Shown piece after piece: positions 1-9,643 of a DNA stretch of 64,000 nucleotides. The position numbers and the translations under genes are program-made. Below the pieces are notes generated by a model, which saw only the letters and a program-made list of their open reading frames with translations, was not told where the DNA came from and searched no databases. Every line of letters begins with the position of its first letter. Position 1 is the first letter of the stretch. This DNA comes from Oegoconia quadripuncta (Eukaryota > Arthropoda > Insecta > Lepidoptera > Autostichidae). The DNA is taken from positions 13,038,914 to 13,102,913 of the forward strand of contig OX438749.1 of assembly GCA_949316235.1 (NCBI GenBank). The letters are read 5' to 3'.

Positions 1-149
1 TGTAGAGATGCTTAGTAGAAATAGGAACCTCTCGTGATTACAATGAATACCACAAAATTGTTTCGGACTCGACTCGCTGTCGTGAAGTCAGAAGTACCTA
101 GTGTTGCCGAAATATCGATAGGTTGACTATCCATTGTTGACCTTGAATA

Positions 150-2045
150 TCATCAATAATATTGATAGGTCTATGATAATATCGACTGTTCAAATATGTG
201 CAAAATTACTATACACTAGTGATTACTAATATATAATAATATAATAATATATAATAATATAAAAATAAAAAATAATAAAGATACAGCTAATCGGCTATCG
301 GCCCATATTCTAAGCCATTGGATACTCGATATTCGGATATCGGCTGTCACTTCTTCATAAAAATGCATTCGAAAGGGGGTCGAACATTTTACTATGGAAG
401 CTGGCATATCCACCAGCCGCCAATGTGAAATTTTTTCAAAGTTTCCGCGCATGTTGTAAGTTGGATGTAATATGGAAAGAGGATACTTATACCAACAAAA
501 AATGTCAAGTACTATGGTACCCTAAAGTGTCACGTTCTCGAGATATTTAGAGGTAAAGATCGCCATATGAGAACAACGACATCATTAAAAATACAGTAAT
601 TACGTGTGTATACGCATTTCAATGTATTCAAAGTTCTTAGGTTGATTTAAGAATTTATTAAAAGGTAGCACAACCTAATAGCACCAAAAATCATTTTAAT
701 TAATTGCTTTCCTACTAAATCGCAACACATTGCAATAAAACTTTATTTTGTCATAGCAGACTCGAACAGCGATGGTTGGCTTCCCATCGTGTCGCCGCTC
801 CGGTCGTCTTGAAACGGAAAAAAAATGTGAAGTATGAAGATATTTGTTCCAATGTCTCAAGTTAGGTACTGATATATTTGGAACAAGAAATCGCTGCCAC
901 CTATACTATGACATGGGAATAATGACAATCATTTAAAGATGAACTAAGTACAAACATACTTGTTTACATGTATGCAATACATTACGGAGATCTTTGGACA
1001 ACGACGACTTAAGAGAGCGACTAAAAATCAGCGTCCGTCCAAGTGGGCAGATACTATGCTGAGTCGTACCCTTATTTTAGTCGGCTTTAACATTTGTACC
1101 GCTTTTGGTTTTTGTAATCATGTTTTTGGTTTATACTGTGTACAGCTAAATAAATGTATTTTCTATTCTATTGTTCTATTCTACGGTAAAATATTAGTTT
1201 TCAAGTTGATTTACTTAATTATATTGTATATCAGCGATAGGTGACATAGCGAGCCCAGTAAGATGGTCAGGGGTATAGTATGGAAAAACATAAACATAAT
1301 TTTATCAGATATAAGCCTGGGTTACATAACTTAAAACTAGACATGAACTTGCTCCAAGTCCAGCCGCACGACTCTCAGACTCCGCACTAGGAATACACCT
1401 GTATCGACAGACAGTCTGTGAGCCGTTCAGTTTGGTATGAATAGTACCTACATCATTTAGGCTCATAGTACGGCGTAAAATTACTACACTAAAATCACAA
1501 AGCAGTTATAAAATCTGTTGCTTGGGATTTCAGTTACACACTATATCGGCGAAATGCACAGACTTCGTCCAGTCCAATGCCATATGAAAGTTATTATTAC
1601 TAGGTTGTGCTGCCTTTTAAGAAATAGTCAAATCAACCTGGGAATTATTATTTGAATGCATTGACATGCGTATACACCCGTAATTACTGTATTTTTAATG
1701 ATGTCGTTGTTCTCATATGGCGATCTTTACCTCTAAATATCTCGAGAACGTGACACTTTAGGGTACCATAGTACTTGACATTTTTTGTTTGTATAAGTAT
1801 CCTCTTTCCATATTTATAACTTACATCGTGCGCGGAAACTTTGAAAAAATTTCACAATGGCGGCGGGTGGATATGCCACAAAGGTTCTATCCCCTTTGAA
1901 AGTTTCCGATACCGTGTCGAATATCGAGTATCGAATGGCTTAGAATACGGGGCTAAGATACGGGGGCAGTAGTGTCTATACTGTTGATAGTATTGCTTGT
2001 GATAGTGCAAATACATCGATACTATCGACAGACCTATCGACACTA
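150..2045. mobile_element. Foldback-like element with very long terminal inverted repeats
   Basis: Two long arms face each other. The left arm (about 150-683) and the right arm (about 1600-2045) match as reverse complements over several landmarks: 'CATATCCACC' next to 'GCCGCC', 'TTTGAAAAAATTTCACA'-type sequence, 'TACTATGGTACCCTAAAGTG', 'CTCGAGATATTTAGAGGT' and 'GGTAGCACAACCTA' versus 'TAGGTTGTGCTGCC'. The arms are imperfect (indels in the outer third), so this is not a very recent insertion. No transposase is visible between the arms, so it would be non-autonomous. The outer ends carry repeated TATCGAT/CGATAG words. Exact termini and the target duplication could not be fixed. The superfamily is unknown. 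Confidence 0.75.
960..1200 (+). repeat. Possible LINE 3' end inside the foldback element
   Basis: The stretch ends in 'AATAAATGTATTTTCTATTC' followed by repeated TTCTATTG/TTCTATTCT, which is the kind of polyadenylation signal plus short-repeat tail seen at LINE 3' ends. A 94-codon frame starting here contains a basic peptide (RLKRATKNQRPSKWAD) that vaguely resembles the C-terminus of RTE-type reverse transcriptases, but this is weak. The remainder of the interior (684-959 and 1201-1598) shows nothing recognisable. Confidence 0.3.
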
Positions 2046-2099
2046 TCGATTTTACCTTGAAAGATAGCGATTTGCTCTAGCCGTTACTCTCACGACTTT

Positions 2100-2315
2100 T
2101 GTCCCAATAGGGTGCTCAGAGATATCCCAAAAAACATGAGAATTTGGGTGATCCAAATACCTATAATTAAAGTTTTATGTTTGGAACAACGTCCACGTGT
2201 CACCATTTGAAATGTTACAGAAATTCCCAAGTTGAGAATCGCCGTTTTTTTAACATGCAAGTCTATAGATGGTTTAGCCGTAACTGCTGGTACAGTCAGC
2301 TGCAAGGAGTTTTAT
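2100..2315 (+). repeat. Interspersed repeat, family with 'CCCAAATAGGGTGG' landmark (copy 1)
   Basis: The order of landmarks (CCCAATAGGGTG, GAGATA/CCC, TTTGGAA, CACGTG(T/A), GCCGTT, GCAA(A/G)TCTATA) matches the copy at 41985-42190 in the same orientation and parts of 34495-34710 in reverse. Non-coding. Class not determined. The following 2331-2749 is AT-rich with no feature I can support. Confidence 0.5.
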
Positions 2316-2753
2316 AGGTACTTTCTGTCAAAATCTGTTTTCACTGTTATGTAGGTAGGTATTTCAAGAGAGTTCAATTTTAAATCCAGATTTTTTACGA
2401 GTCAGTCGTTCTAAATCATAGCGATGCGATTACACTGTCCTAAGTCGGCTCCAATTTAGGAAGTAGAGAGGTCGTGACCTTCTGACTGTGCTAAATTAGA
2501 ATCTAACACTGCTAACTACGATTATATGTCTCAATTTCCTAATTAGATTCGATGGAAAATTAGCGCACTGATTTCAACCTTACCGTCATATATTTTTTGC
2601 GATTTTTGGTTTGCTAATTGGAGCTGCTGAATTTAACTGCAGCTGTCACCTCCTTAAACATTTTCATATCTGAATGTCAATAGGAGTTACCTACCTATTC
2701 GAATTGTTACTCAAGTGTTAATAATTATGTAATGTATTATTATGTAAGGTCAC

Positions 2754-3000
2754 TCCCACTTTAGCAAAAATATTATAATACGCCTACAAGATCACGCTGA
2801 AACTACTGGACGGATTTTGATGAAAGCCATACCCAAACTTAGTACCTACTATTATTTATTCTCTGCTCAAACATAGATTTTGTTCTGAATTAACACATAG
2901 GCTACCCTACTCTTTACTTCGGGAAACTATGAGGTTCTAGTGGGATCAATAATTATTATAAAATGGACGCGGACGAAGCCGCGGGCAGAAGCTGGTTGAT
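2754..3000 (+). repeat. RTE/SINE-type 3' module
   Basis: Reads through 'GGACGGATTTTGATGAAAGC', 'CACATAGGCTACCCT' and ends near 'GGACGAAGCCGCGGGCAGAA' then 'GCTGGTTGATA'. This is the widespread lepidopteran module carried at 3' ends of RTE-type LINEs and derived SINEs. Other copies in the window: 20081-20290 (+), 34175-34390 (-) and an interrupted copy around 14185-14560. Non-coding. Confidence 0.7.
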
Positions 3001-3346
3001 AAATGAAACGGCCATTGAACCATACTGCTTCACACGATACAGTAACTGTTTACAAAAATTTAAAATAAACCATTGTACTGTTTTATACATTACAGTAACT
3101 ATTTACAATATATTAAAGACAGTAAACTGCACTGTTCAATAAATAAGAGTAACTGTTTATAAACATCAAAAGTAAATCAATTAAATCATCATTAAACCTT
3201 ACTCTTTAGAACATTAAAGGTACCTGTATGGATTACTGTTTAATACATTACGGTAACTGTTTACCAACACTAAAAAAACATTTAATTCAGGGAAAAGTTA
3301 TTTACTAATTTATATTTTGTTTATTATATATTTAGTTCAACGCAAA

Positions 3347-3363
3347 GGGGGGGGGGGGGGGGG
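3347..3363 (+). repeat. G17 homopolymer run
   Basis: Seventeen consecutive G residues at the edge of the interruption of the tandem array. It could form G-quadruplex structures and may be length-variable or an assembly weak point. Confidence 0.95.
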
Positions 3364-3779
3364 TGGTTTTACGTATGAGTGTGGCATAAAACAATCAGAA
3401 GAAATCGATTTCAAGGAACTTTTGAACACCACCTTATGGCATTCCATAGTACTTCGTGTAAGGTAAGCGAACGAAATACGTATATGACTGATAACTTCCA
3501 CATTTTTCATCCGATCGGGGAACCATTTACAGCGTGATCAGGTATGCTAAAAAATTACTCTTATACAAAATTTTAACCAAATCAGAGCAAATTTGAACGA
3601 GTTTGATCTTGTTAAAATCGATTTTGTGTTCGTTCACTAATTCTTATTTTTTATAGACGAATACCGATGAAACTCACGGAGTTCGTCAGTTTACCCAAAT
3701 TCTATCGGAATGCCAAACTTCATCAAAATCGGTTTGATTGTAGAAAGTTGCATTGTTGAGGGAGAGTGGGGAAGGATGA

Positions 3780-4415
3780 GAGGAGGTCTTCACCTTCGGC
3801 CAGGTGCAGTGAGCCCTCCAGCGAGTGAAGCCCAGGAAGGAACCGGGCGCGGGCAGAACACAGAACATGGCACTACGTCACCTGCCGTACCGCATTATTG
3901 CGGCGGTGATACGTTTAGTCAATGGTAATGGCACTTCTCCCAAGCATGCAAGACCGGAAGAGTGATTGTGCTGCCAAAGCCAGGAAGGACCCGAAGAAGG
4001 CCGAGAGTTACCGCCCGATCACCTTCCTCAGCATCCTCTCGAAGGTTTTCAAAAGGTTGCTGGTAACCAAACTGCAGCCACACGTCGTCCCAAGGCCCGA
4101 AACGTTCGGATTCAGCTTACAGCCCATATTGGACGCCCTGCCAGAATGGCTCTCCAAGTGGAGGTTGTCGGTGAACGTCGGGAATACCCATGCGCTGTTG
4201 ACAGGAAGATATCTGAGACCGCCGCCCCTGCGACTCAGTGGCCAAGACATCCAACGGCAGAACACGGTGAAATAGCTGTGCTGCCTACCTGACTCACCAT
4301 GAGACACCACGGCGGCAACGTTATTCAAAGCGTGAAGATGGCGCGCAGCCTCCTGAGTCCAGTTCTCACCTTCAGCCTCCCTATGCGCACCAAGCTGGGC
4401 TTTTATAAGATGTAC
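3780..4415 (+). pseudogene. Jockey-like LINE reverse transcriptase, internally deleted
   Basis: Frames in this stretch read ALRHLPYRIIAAVIRLVNG, then, in a shifted frame, KDPKKAESYRPITFLSILS and SKVFKRLLVTKLQPHV, which is the first conserved block of a non-LTR reverse transcriptase. It then jumps straight to WLSKWRLSVNVGNTHALLTG and, in another frame, LPMRTKLGFYKMYR-like sequence, which are downstream of the catalytic core. The YADD/FADD active-site block is therefore deleted, and there are several frameshifts and stops. The 3' edge at about 4415 abuts the tandem array abruptly. The 3364-3779 segment before it is unrecognised. Dead fragment; clade assignment (Jockey-like) is from memory of the YRPITLLSILSKVFERLL signature. 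Confidence 0.8.
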
Positions 4416-6960
4416 CGCACAGTAACTGTTTGCAAAACATTGAAGGCAACTGTATGAATTGAACTGTTTCAGACGTATTAAATAAATGAAATAAGTTTTA
4501 TACTATACTGTTTAATACATTACGGTAACTGTATTGAAACATTAAAAATTACTTATTTTAATGATCATTAAACCGTACTGTGTTATACATTTCAGTAACT
4601 GTTACAAAACCTTAAAGGTAATTGTAAGGTTTCAACTGTTAAAAAACGTATTAACATTAAACTGTACTGTCTGTTACATTACAGTAACTGTTTGCAAAAC
4701 ATTGAAGGCAACTGTATGAATTGAACTGTTCAAGACGTATTATTAAATTAAATAAGTTTTATACTATACTGTTTAATACGTTACAGTAACTGTATAGAAA
4801 CATTAAAAATTACTTATTTAAAGGATCATTAAACCGTACTGTTTCATACATTACAGTAACTGTTACAAAACATTAAAAGTAATTGTAAGGTTTGAACTGT
4901 TAAAAAACGTATTAACATTAACCTATACTGTCTATTACATTACAGTAACTGTTTGCAAAACATTGAAGGCAACTGTATGAATTGAACTGTTCAAGACGTA
5001 TTATTAAATTAAATAAGTTTTATACTATACTGTTTAATATGTTACAGTAACTGTATAGAAACATTAAAAATTACTTATTTAAATAATCATTAAACCGTAC
5101 TGTTTCATACATTACAGCAACTGTTACAAAACATTAAAAGTAACTGTGAGGTTTGAACTGTTAAAAAACGTATTAACATTAAACTGTACTGTCTGTTACA
5201 TTACAGTAACTGTTTGCAAAACATTGAAGGCAACTGTATGAATTGAACTGTTCAAGACGTATTATTAAATTAAATAAGTTTTATACTATACTGTTTAATA
5301 CGTTACAGTAACTGTATAGAAACATTAAAAATTACTTATTTAAATGATCATTAAACCGTACTGTTTCATACATTACAGTAACTGTTACAAAACATTAAAA
5401 GTAATTGTAAGGTTTGAACTGTTAAAAAACGTATTAACATTAACCTATACTGTCTATTACATTACAGTAACTGTTTGCAAAACATTGAAGGCAACTGTAT
5501 GAATTGAACTGTTCAAGACGTATTATTAAATTAAATAAGTTTTATACTATACTGTTTAATACGTTATAGTAACTGTATGGAAACATTAAAAATTACTTAT
5601 TTAAATGATCTTTAAACCGTACTGTTTCATAAATTACAGCAACTGTTACAAAACATTAATAGTAATTGTAAGGTTTCAACTGTTCAAAAACGTATTAACA
5701 ATAACCTATACTGTCTATTACATTACAGTAACTGTTTGTAAAACATTGAAGGCAACTGTATGAATTGAACTGTTCAAGACGTATTATTAAATTAAATAAG
5801 TTTTATACTATACTGTTTAATACGTTACAGTAACTGTATAGAAACATTAAAAATTACTTATTTAAATAATCATTAAACCGTACTGTTTCATACATTACAG
5901 CAACTGTTACAAAACATTAAAAGTAATTGTAAGGTTTGAACTGTTAAAAAACGTATTAACATTAAACTGTACTGTCTGTTACATTACAGTAACTGTTGCA
6001 AAACATTGAAGGCAACTGTATGAATTGAACTGTTCAAGACGTAATATGAAATGAAATAAGTTTTATATACAGTAAATTTTATATATATATATATTACAGT
6101 AACTATATAGAAACATTAAAAATTACCTATTAATTATTTTATATTAAGGTAATTTTATGGATTGTAGGTACTGTTTAAACATTAAACACAACTTTAAAGG
6201 TAACTGTATGTATTAAACAGTTCAAAATCATTCAAAACATATTTACAAATTGAATTGGTGTAGAAATCGTACAGTGTTTAATATTTTATAGTAACTGTTT
6301 AGAAAGCATTAAAGACAACCGTTCAGAAATTAGTAGAGGGTATGAACTATTCAAAACGTATTGGAAAATGAAATGACCAGTAAATCGTACTGTTTCGTAC
6401 GTTCTTGTTACTGTTTATAAACAGTGAAAATTAGTGTTCTGAAAGCTGTTTAGTCTTAACTGTTAAAAACATATTGGTAAATGAAATACACATTTAACCG
6501 TAATATTTAACACAATAAACTTACTGATTATAAAACAGTAAAGGTAACTGCTCATAATCTTTTAAAGGTTTGAATTCATCAAACGTACTGGAAAATGAAT
6601 CGGCCATTAAATCGTAATGTTTGATACATTTTAGTTAATTGTTAACAAAAATTACTGTTACTGTTCAGATATCGGTGGGTGATATGAACGCATTGTCTAA
6701 TGAAATGGTCATTAAATTTAACTGCTTAATACATTCCGGCAACTGTTTATAAACATTAAAGACAACTACTCTATAACCAGTAAGGTAAGGTAAGGGTTAT
6801 GAACTGTTCAAACAATAACAACAACTGTTGATTTTAGTATCTAATAATGTTAATTCGGTTACAACAGGTAAAAGAACCGTTACTGTTTCTTTCCAGTTGA
6901 TCCAACCTCTCAAAGTCATTTAACTATATTGGAAAAACAGTCCCCTCAACTGTAAAAATT

Positions 6961-7063
6961 CAAACTGTGTGTAGTTGCCATTTTATTTTTTCAGTGCAGA
7001 AGCAACCTACCTATATTAGATACTTGTCTCAAAGTCCCTTAGGTCTCTATTTCCTATGATGAT
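6961..7063. other. Unassigned spacer
   Basis: Short AT-rich spacer between the tandem array and the first SINE fragment; nothing recognisable. Confidence 0.5.
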
Positions 7064-7113
7064 ATTAATAAATATCCTTGGACGTACATACTTCGCCATC
7101 TAGTGCCACACTA
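7064..7113 (-). repeat. tRNA-SINE tail fragment
   Basis: 'TAAATATCCTTGGACGTACA' and 'CCATCTAGTGCCACACTA' match the same positions of the SINE copies at 36463 and 59820. It is separated from the rest of the SINE by a LINE fragment (7114-7640). Confidence 0.65.
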
Positions 7114-7145
7114 AAAAAAATAGTTTATTGACCAGCCAAAGAGGA

Positions 7146-7630
7146 TTACACTATATGTATACCAAAGACAGTTTCTACAAGCCGCTCCGCAAACCCGCCT
7201 CCGGCTAGAAATGAACCTGTGAGTACGGATAGTAAAGCTGCTGACAAGTTGACTCGGAACGGACTACGGATACTATAGCCTAATATATTGAAATGCCGCC
7301 TTGCTAATTTGGTTCTCAGACTAATCGTACTTAAGTGTAGCATGTCTTTGTAGAATAACTTGAAGAATAAACAGCTAACTGTCAGGACAGAAGTGTCTGA
7401 GTACAATTTAGTACTTAGTTGGGTACCGAAAAGGTTTTTTTGTCATTACTATAAGCCTGCCCTTTGAGTCTTTTCCAGAGTTTGAGAATTGTGGTCTTTG
7501 CTGCGCCACCCCAGGCCAGTATATAGTACGAAATTATGGATTGCAGTTTAGGGGCATAGCAGTTTAAAGGATGATATTCATCAGCGATGTTTCTGATGTT
7601 TTTAAAAATGAAGATAAGTTTCCTTACACG
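7146..7630 (-). pseudogene. CR1-like LINE reverse transcriptase C-terminal fragment
   Basis: On the minus strand, from about 7625 down, one frame reads FKNIRNIADEYHPLNCYAPK and then ISYYILAWGGAAKT, the thumb/connection region found after the catalytic core in CR1/Jockey-type LINE reverse transcriptases. After a frame change near 7410 an 86-codon frame (7406-7146) continues with LRTKLARRHFNILGYSIRS and FRVNLSA, typical of the last 100 residues. No catalytic core and no 3' tail are present. The fragment lies between two pieces of a tRNA-SINE, so it is part of an insertion or rearrangement within that SINE. Non-functional. Confidence 0.8.
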
Positions 7631-7644
7631 ACCAGTGAGAACCC

Positions 7645-7705
7645 TGATATGCCCCTAGCGGGATTCGAACCCGCGACCTTTTAGTATAGAAGTCAGTATA
7701 GTTTT
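7645..7705 (-). repeat. tRNA-SINE head, part 1 (split by LINE)
   Basis: Contains the reverse complement of the B box (GGATTCGAACCCGCGACC at 7660-7677) and the following '(T)TAGTATAGAAGTCAGTATA'. In intact copies (36690, 60020) this runs directly into '(G)TTTCTAACCACTACACCAAA'. Here that continuation is missing and reappears at 12643, nearly 5 kb later. Confidence 0.8.
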
Positions 7706-8106
7706 TTACTCTGGCGCCACTGTCGCGTAAACATTGCTTACTACGAATTAAATTTATATTAATTAATAAACAACAAACATTAACATGAAAATATCAATAA
7801 TGTGTGTAAATGAGTGTCATTATTAAGTGACAGTGTTATCCAAATAAAAGGAATACAATAGACCAGGAAAAAAATCATTGCAAGTTTGAGTACCTAATAG
7901 TGAACAGTGATTATACTAAAACACCGCTAGATACGCAAATAAACGGATACCACACCTAATTTAATCATTAACAATCAAGGAACAGTGAAAAAGTGTACAA
8001 TTGCTCGACATCATTATTTTATTTAGTGCCGGTATTTGATTGTCGTCAGATAGTAATGGATGGATGACTCATCGTTTTTGGTGCAATGTAAAACGGTATC
8101 GACTTT

Positions 8107-8205
8107 TTCAACACACTCAAGACTAGGCGATTTGGTCCCGTGGTCACTGCTGCTTGCTTTGCGGCCGCGTGCGCATAGTAGTCGTGGTTCGATCCCATCT
8201 CAAAA
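8107..8205 (+). promoter_or_regulatory. tRNA-like A/B-box module in LINE 5' UTR
   Basis: 'GATTTGGTCCCGTGGTC' resembles a pol III A box and 'GTGGTTCGATCCC' about 55 bp downstream matches the B-box consensus closely. It lies within the LINE 5' UTR, ending about 60 bp before the ORF1 ATG. It may be an internal promoter element or a captured tRNA-like segment. Inference only. Confidence 0.4.
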
Positions 8206-8261
8206 ATTGTTTTTATTTTTTCTTTATTTGGTGATTGAAGACTGACCCTACTCGACACGAG

Positions 8262-8600
8262 ATGGCACTCAGCTGCATAAAATGTAAAAAGAAAATAACA
8301 AATAACCAGTATCTGACTTGTTCAAATTGCGGACAGGCATATGATATATATTGTACTACAGTTTCTTCTCCGATGTTCCGTCTAATGAAAGTGAGTAGCA
8401 AAGATAATTGGAAATGTAACCCGTGTTGGTCAGAACAAAGAAAGAATATACCCACAATATCAGGACCATTAAATGCTACTCCAAAAAATAACATCACTGC
8501 TCGGAAAAAATTCGTTGTAAACTTGTCAACTAGTAACTCTTTTACTTCATTGTCAGAAGAAGAATTGGGAGATACTCTGCCCTTAAAGAAGCCTCCCTGA
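8262..8600 (+). CDS. LINE ORF1, N-terminal part: PHD-like zinc finger (frameshifted)
   Basis: The first ATG in frame is at 8262 (MALSCIKCKKKI). The first 50 residues carry a cysteine pattern of PHD/RING-like zinc fingers: CIKC, then CSNC, then a lone C after YDIY, then CNPC. The position where a C4HC3 PHD finger has histidine is an aspartate here (GQAYDIYC), so the second zinc site may be weakened. The frame ends at a TGA at 8598 right after a CCTCCC run. Coding similarity continues immediately in the next frame (8602 on), so a one-base change around 8595-8598 has split ORF1. PHD-type N-termini are known in ORF1 of CR1-like LINEs and are thought to act in nucleic-acid or chromatin binding of the retrotransposition complex. 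Confidence 0.8.
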   Translation: MALSCIKCKKKITNNQYLTCSNCGQAYDIYCTTVSSPMFRLMKVSSKDNWKCNPCWSEQRKNIPTISGPLNATPKNNITARKKFVVNLSTSNSFTSLSEEELGDTLPLKKPP

Positions 8601-8601
8601 T

Positions 8602-9639
8602 AAATTACATTACAATCAGGAGCAAGAAATTAGGGAATTGAAAGATATAGTAACCCAATTACAGGAGAAATTAGAATCAGCCGAAAATGAAATTGAAAAT
8701 CTAATTTTAGAAAATTCCAAACTACAAAGGGAAATATCTAATCAAAATATAAAAATAAATAGTCTGAACGAAATTTGTAAATCAACACCTAAGATTTCAA
8801 CGACTAAGAAACGTAAATTACGAAAAGAATTTACCAGAACCACATTGGACTTTTCCAGAACAAATGAAGGCGACAGTATTGACCTGAACACTAACTTAAA
8901 CTCTATTGCAAAGTCTGACACATATCCGGTGACTAACAAATCCCAAAAATCTACCCATAGTAACAATGATTGTAATAACTTATCTAGCCCGAGTGGCACC
9001 AACTTTTCGTTTGTGAACCGAAACAACGAAGTTGCGACGCCGAAGACAAACATATGCCTTATTAGCAATAGCACCTATAATATGCGACACGCGATAGAAC
9101 GAGTATTTGAAGATACAAAGTTATGTCATTATCGTAAGCCGGGTGGAGGTATCCATCAACTACTCGAAGCACTTCCAACAAAACTTATAAACTACACACT
9201 TAAAGATTATTGTGTTATATATATTGGTGAAAATGACTTTTATTGTACAACTGACTATTCCAGTATTGTAACTTACATAAGGGAAAAGTTGTTAAATGTT
9301 CAGCATACTAATATCATAATTTGTCTGCCAACGTACAAAGTTAATAATTTTTCAAACATTTTCAATATACGTGTCGAGATATTTAATAACATGCTCTATC
9401 ATGACAATGTAGCGCATCAATATGCCTATATTTTAGATACAAATTTAAATCTAAGTTACTCTAATATAATGTTCTCATGGACCGGAAAAATAAATAGAAC
9501 TGGAACAAACAAAATATTTGAGGATCTAAGTTGCCTCATTTATGACATTGAATTTAAAAATATGACTATTGACATGAAACCTGAGAATATTAACGATGTA
9601 TCTAACAAAAGCATTAATAATGTAGTTTTTTTTCGATAA
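8602..9639 (+). CDS. LINE ORF1, C-terminal part: coiled coil and esterase-like domain
   Basis: Open from 8602 with no ATG at its start, consistent with being the frameshifted remainder of ORF1. The first 50 residues (about 8605-8760) form a heptad-like coiled coil (IVTQLQEKLESAENEIENL). After a polar linker of about 100 residues comes an SGNH-hydrolase-like fold: a block around ICLISNSTYNMRH in the place of the GDS block, GGGIHQLLEAL, and IGENDFY in the place of the GxND block. The usual GDS serine context is altered, so esterase activity is doubtful. Esterase-like ORF1 domains are established for CR1-like LINEs. The stop (TAA 9637-9639) is 4 nt from the ORF2 ATG, so ORF2 may be translated by reinitiation. 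Confidence 0.8.
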   Translation, partial: KLHYNQEQEIRELKDIVTQLQEKLESAENEIENLILENSKLQREISNQNIKINSLNEICKSTPKISTTKKRKLRKEFTRTTLDFSRTNEGDSIDLNTNLNSIAKSDTYPVTNKSQKSTHSNNDCNNLSSPSGTNFSFVNRNNEVATPKTNICLISNSTYNMRHAIERVFEDTKLCHYRKPGGGIHQLLEALPTKLINYTLKDYCVIYIGENDFYCTTDYSSIVTYIREKLLNVQHTNIIICLPTYKVNNFSNIFNIRVEIFNNMLYHDNVAHQYAYILDTNLNLSYSNIMFSWTGKINRTGTNKIFEDLSCLIYDIEFKNMTIDMKPENINDVSNKSINNVVFFR

Positions 9640-9643
9640 TTAT

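Larger units (their letters stand above)
3030..6900. repeat. Satellite-like tandem array with palindromic ACAGTAACTGT core
   Basis: Every 70-100 bp the sequence returns to 'TTACAGTAACTGT' followed by an A-rich '(A)AACATTAAA' block and 'TTGAACTGTT'. Three such sub-monomers make a higher-order unit of 261 bp. Unit starts (the AGTAACTGTTT word) lie at 4421, 4683, 4944, 5205, 5466, 5727 and 5988, that is spacings of 262, 261, 261, 261, 261 and 261. The flanks 3030-3300 and about 6065-6900 hold diverged monomers of the same kind without the clean 261-bp phase. The array is interrupted at about 3300-4415 by unrelated DNA. The 11-bp core is a perfect inverted repeat around one central base. No coding potential. 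Confidence 0.9.

Noticed and set aside
960..1244. 94-codon gene inside the foldback element
   Set aside because: No domain; the end coincides with a LINE-type tail, so at best a relic.
3030..6900. CRISPR-like array
   Set aside because: Repeats are contiguous tandem monomers without unique spacers, in eukaryotic DNA.
7645..7720. tRNA gene on the minus strand
   Set aside because: Good B box but no foldable cloverleaf and the A-box half is 5 kb away; it is a SINE head. Same reasoning for 16480-16540, 36630-36712 and 60000-60062.
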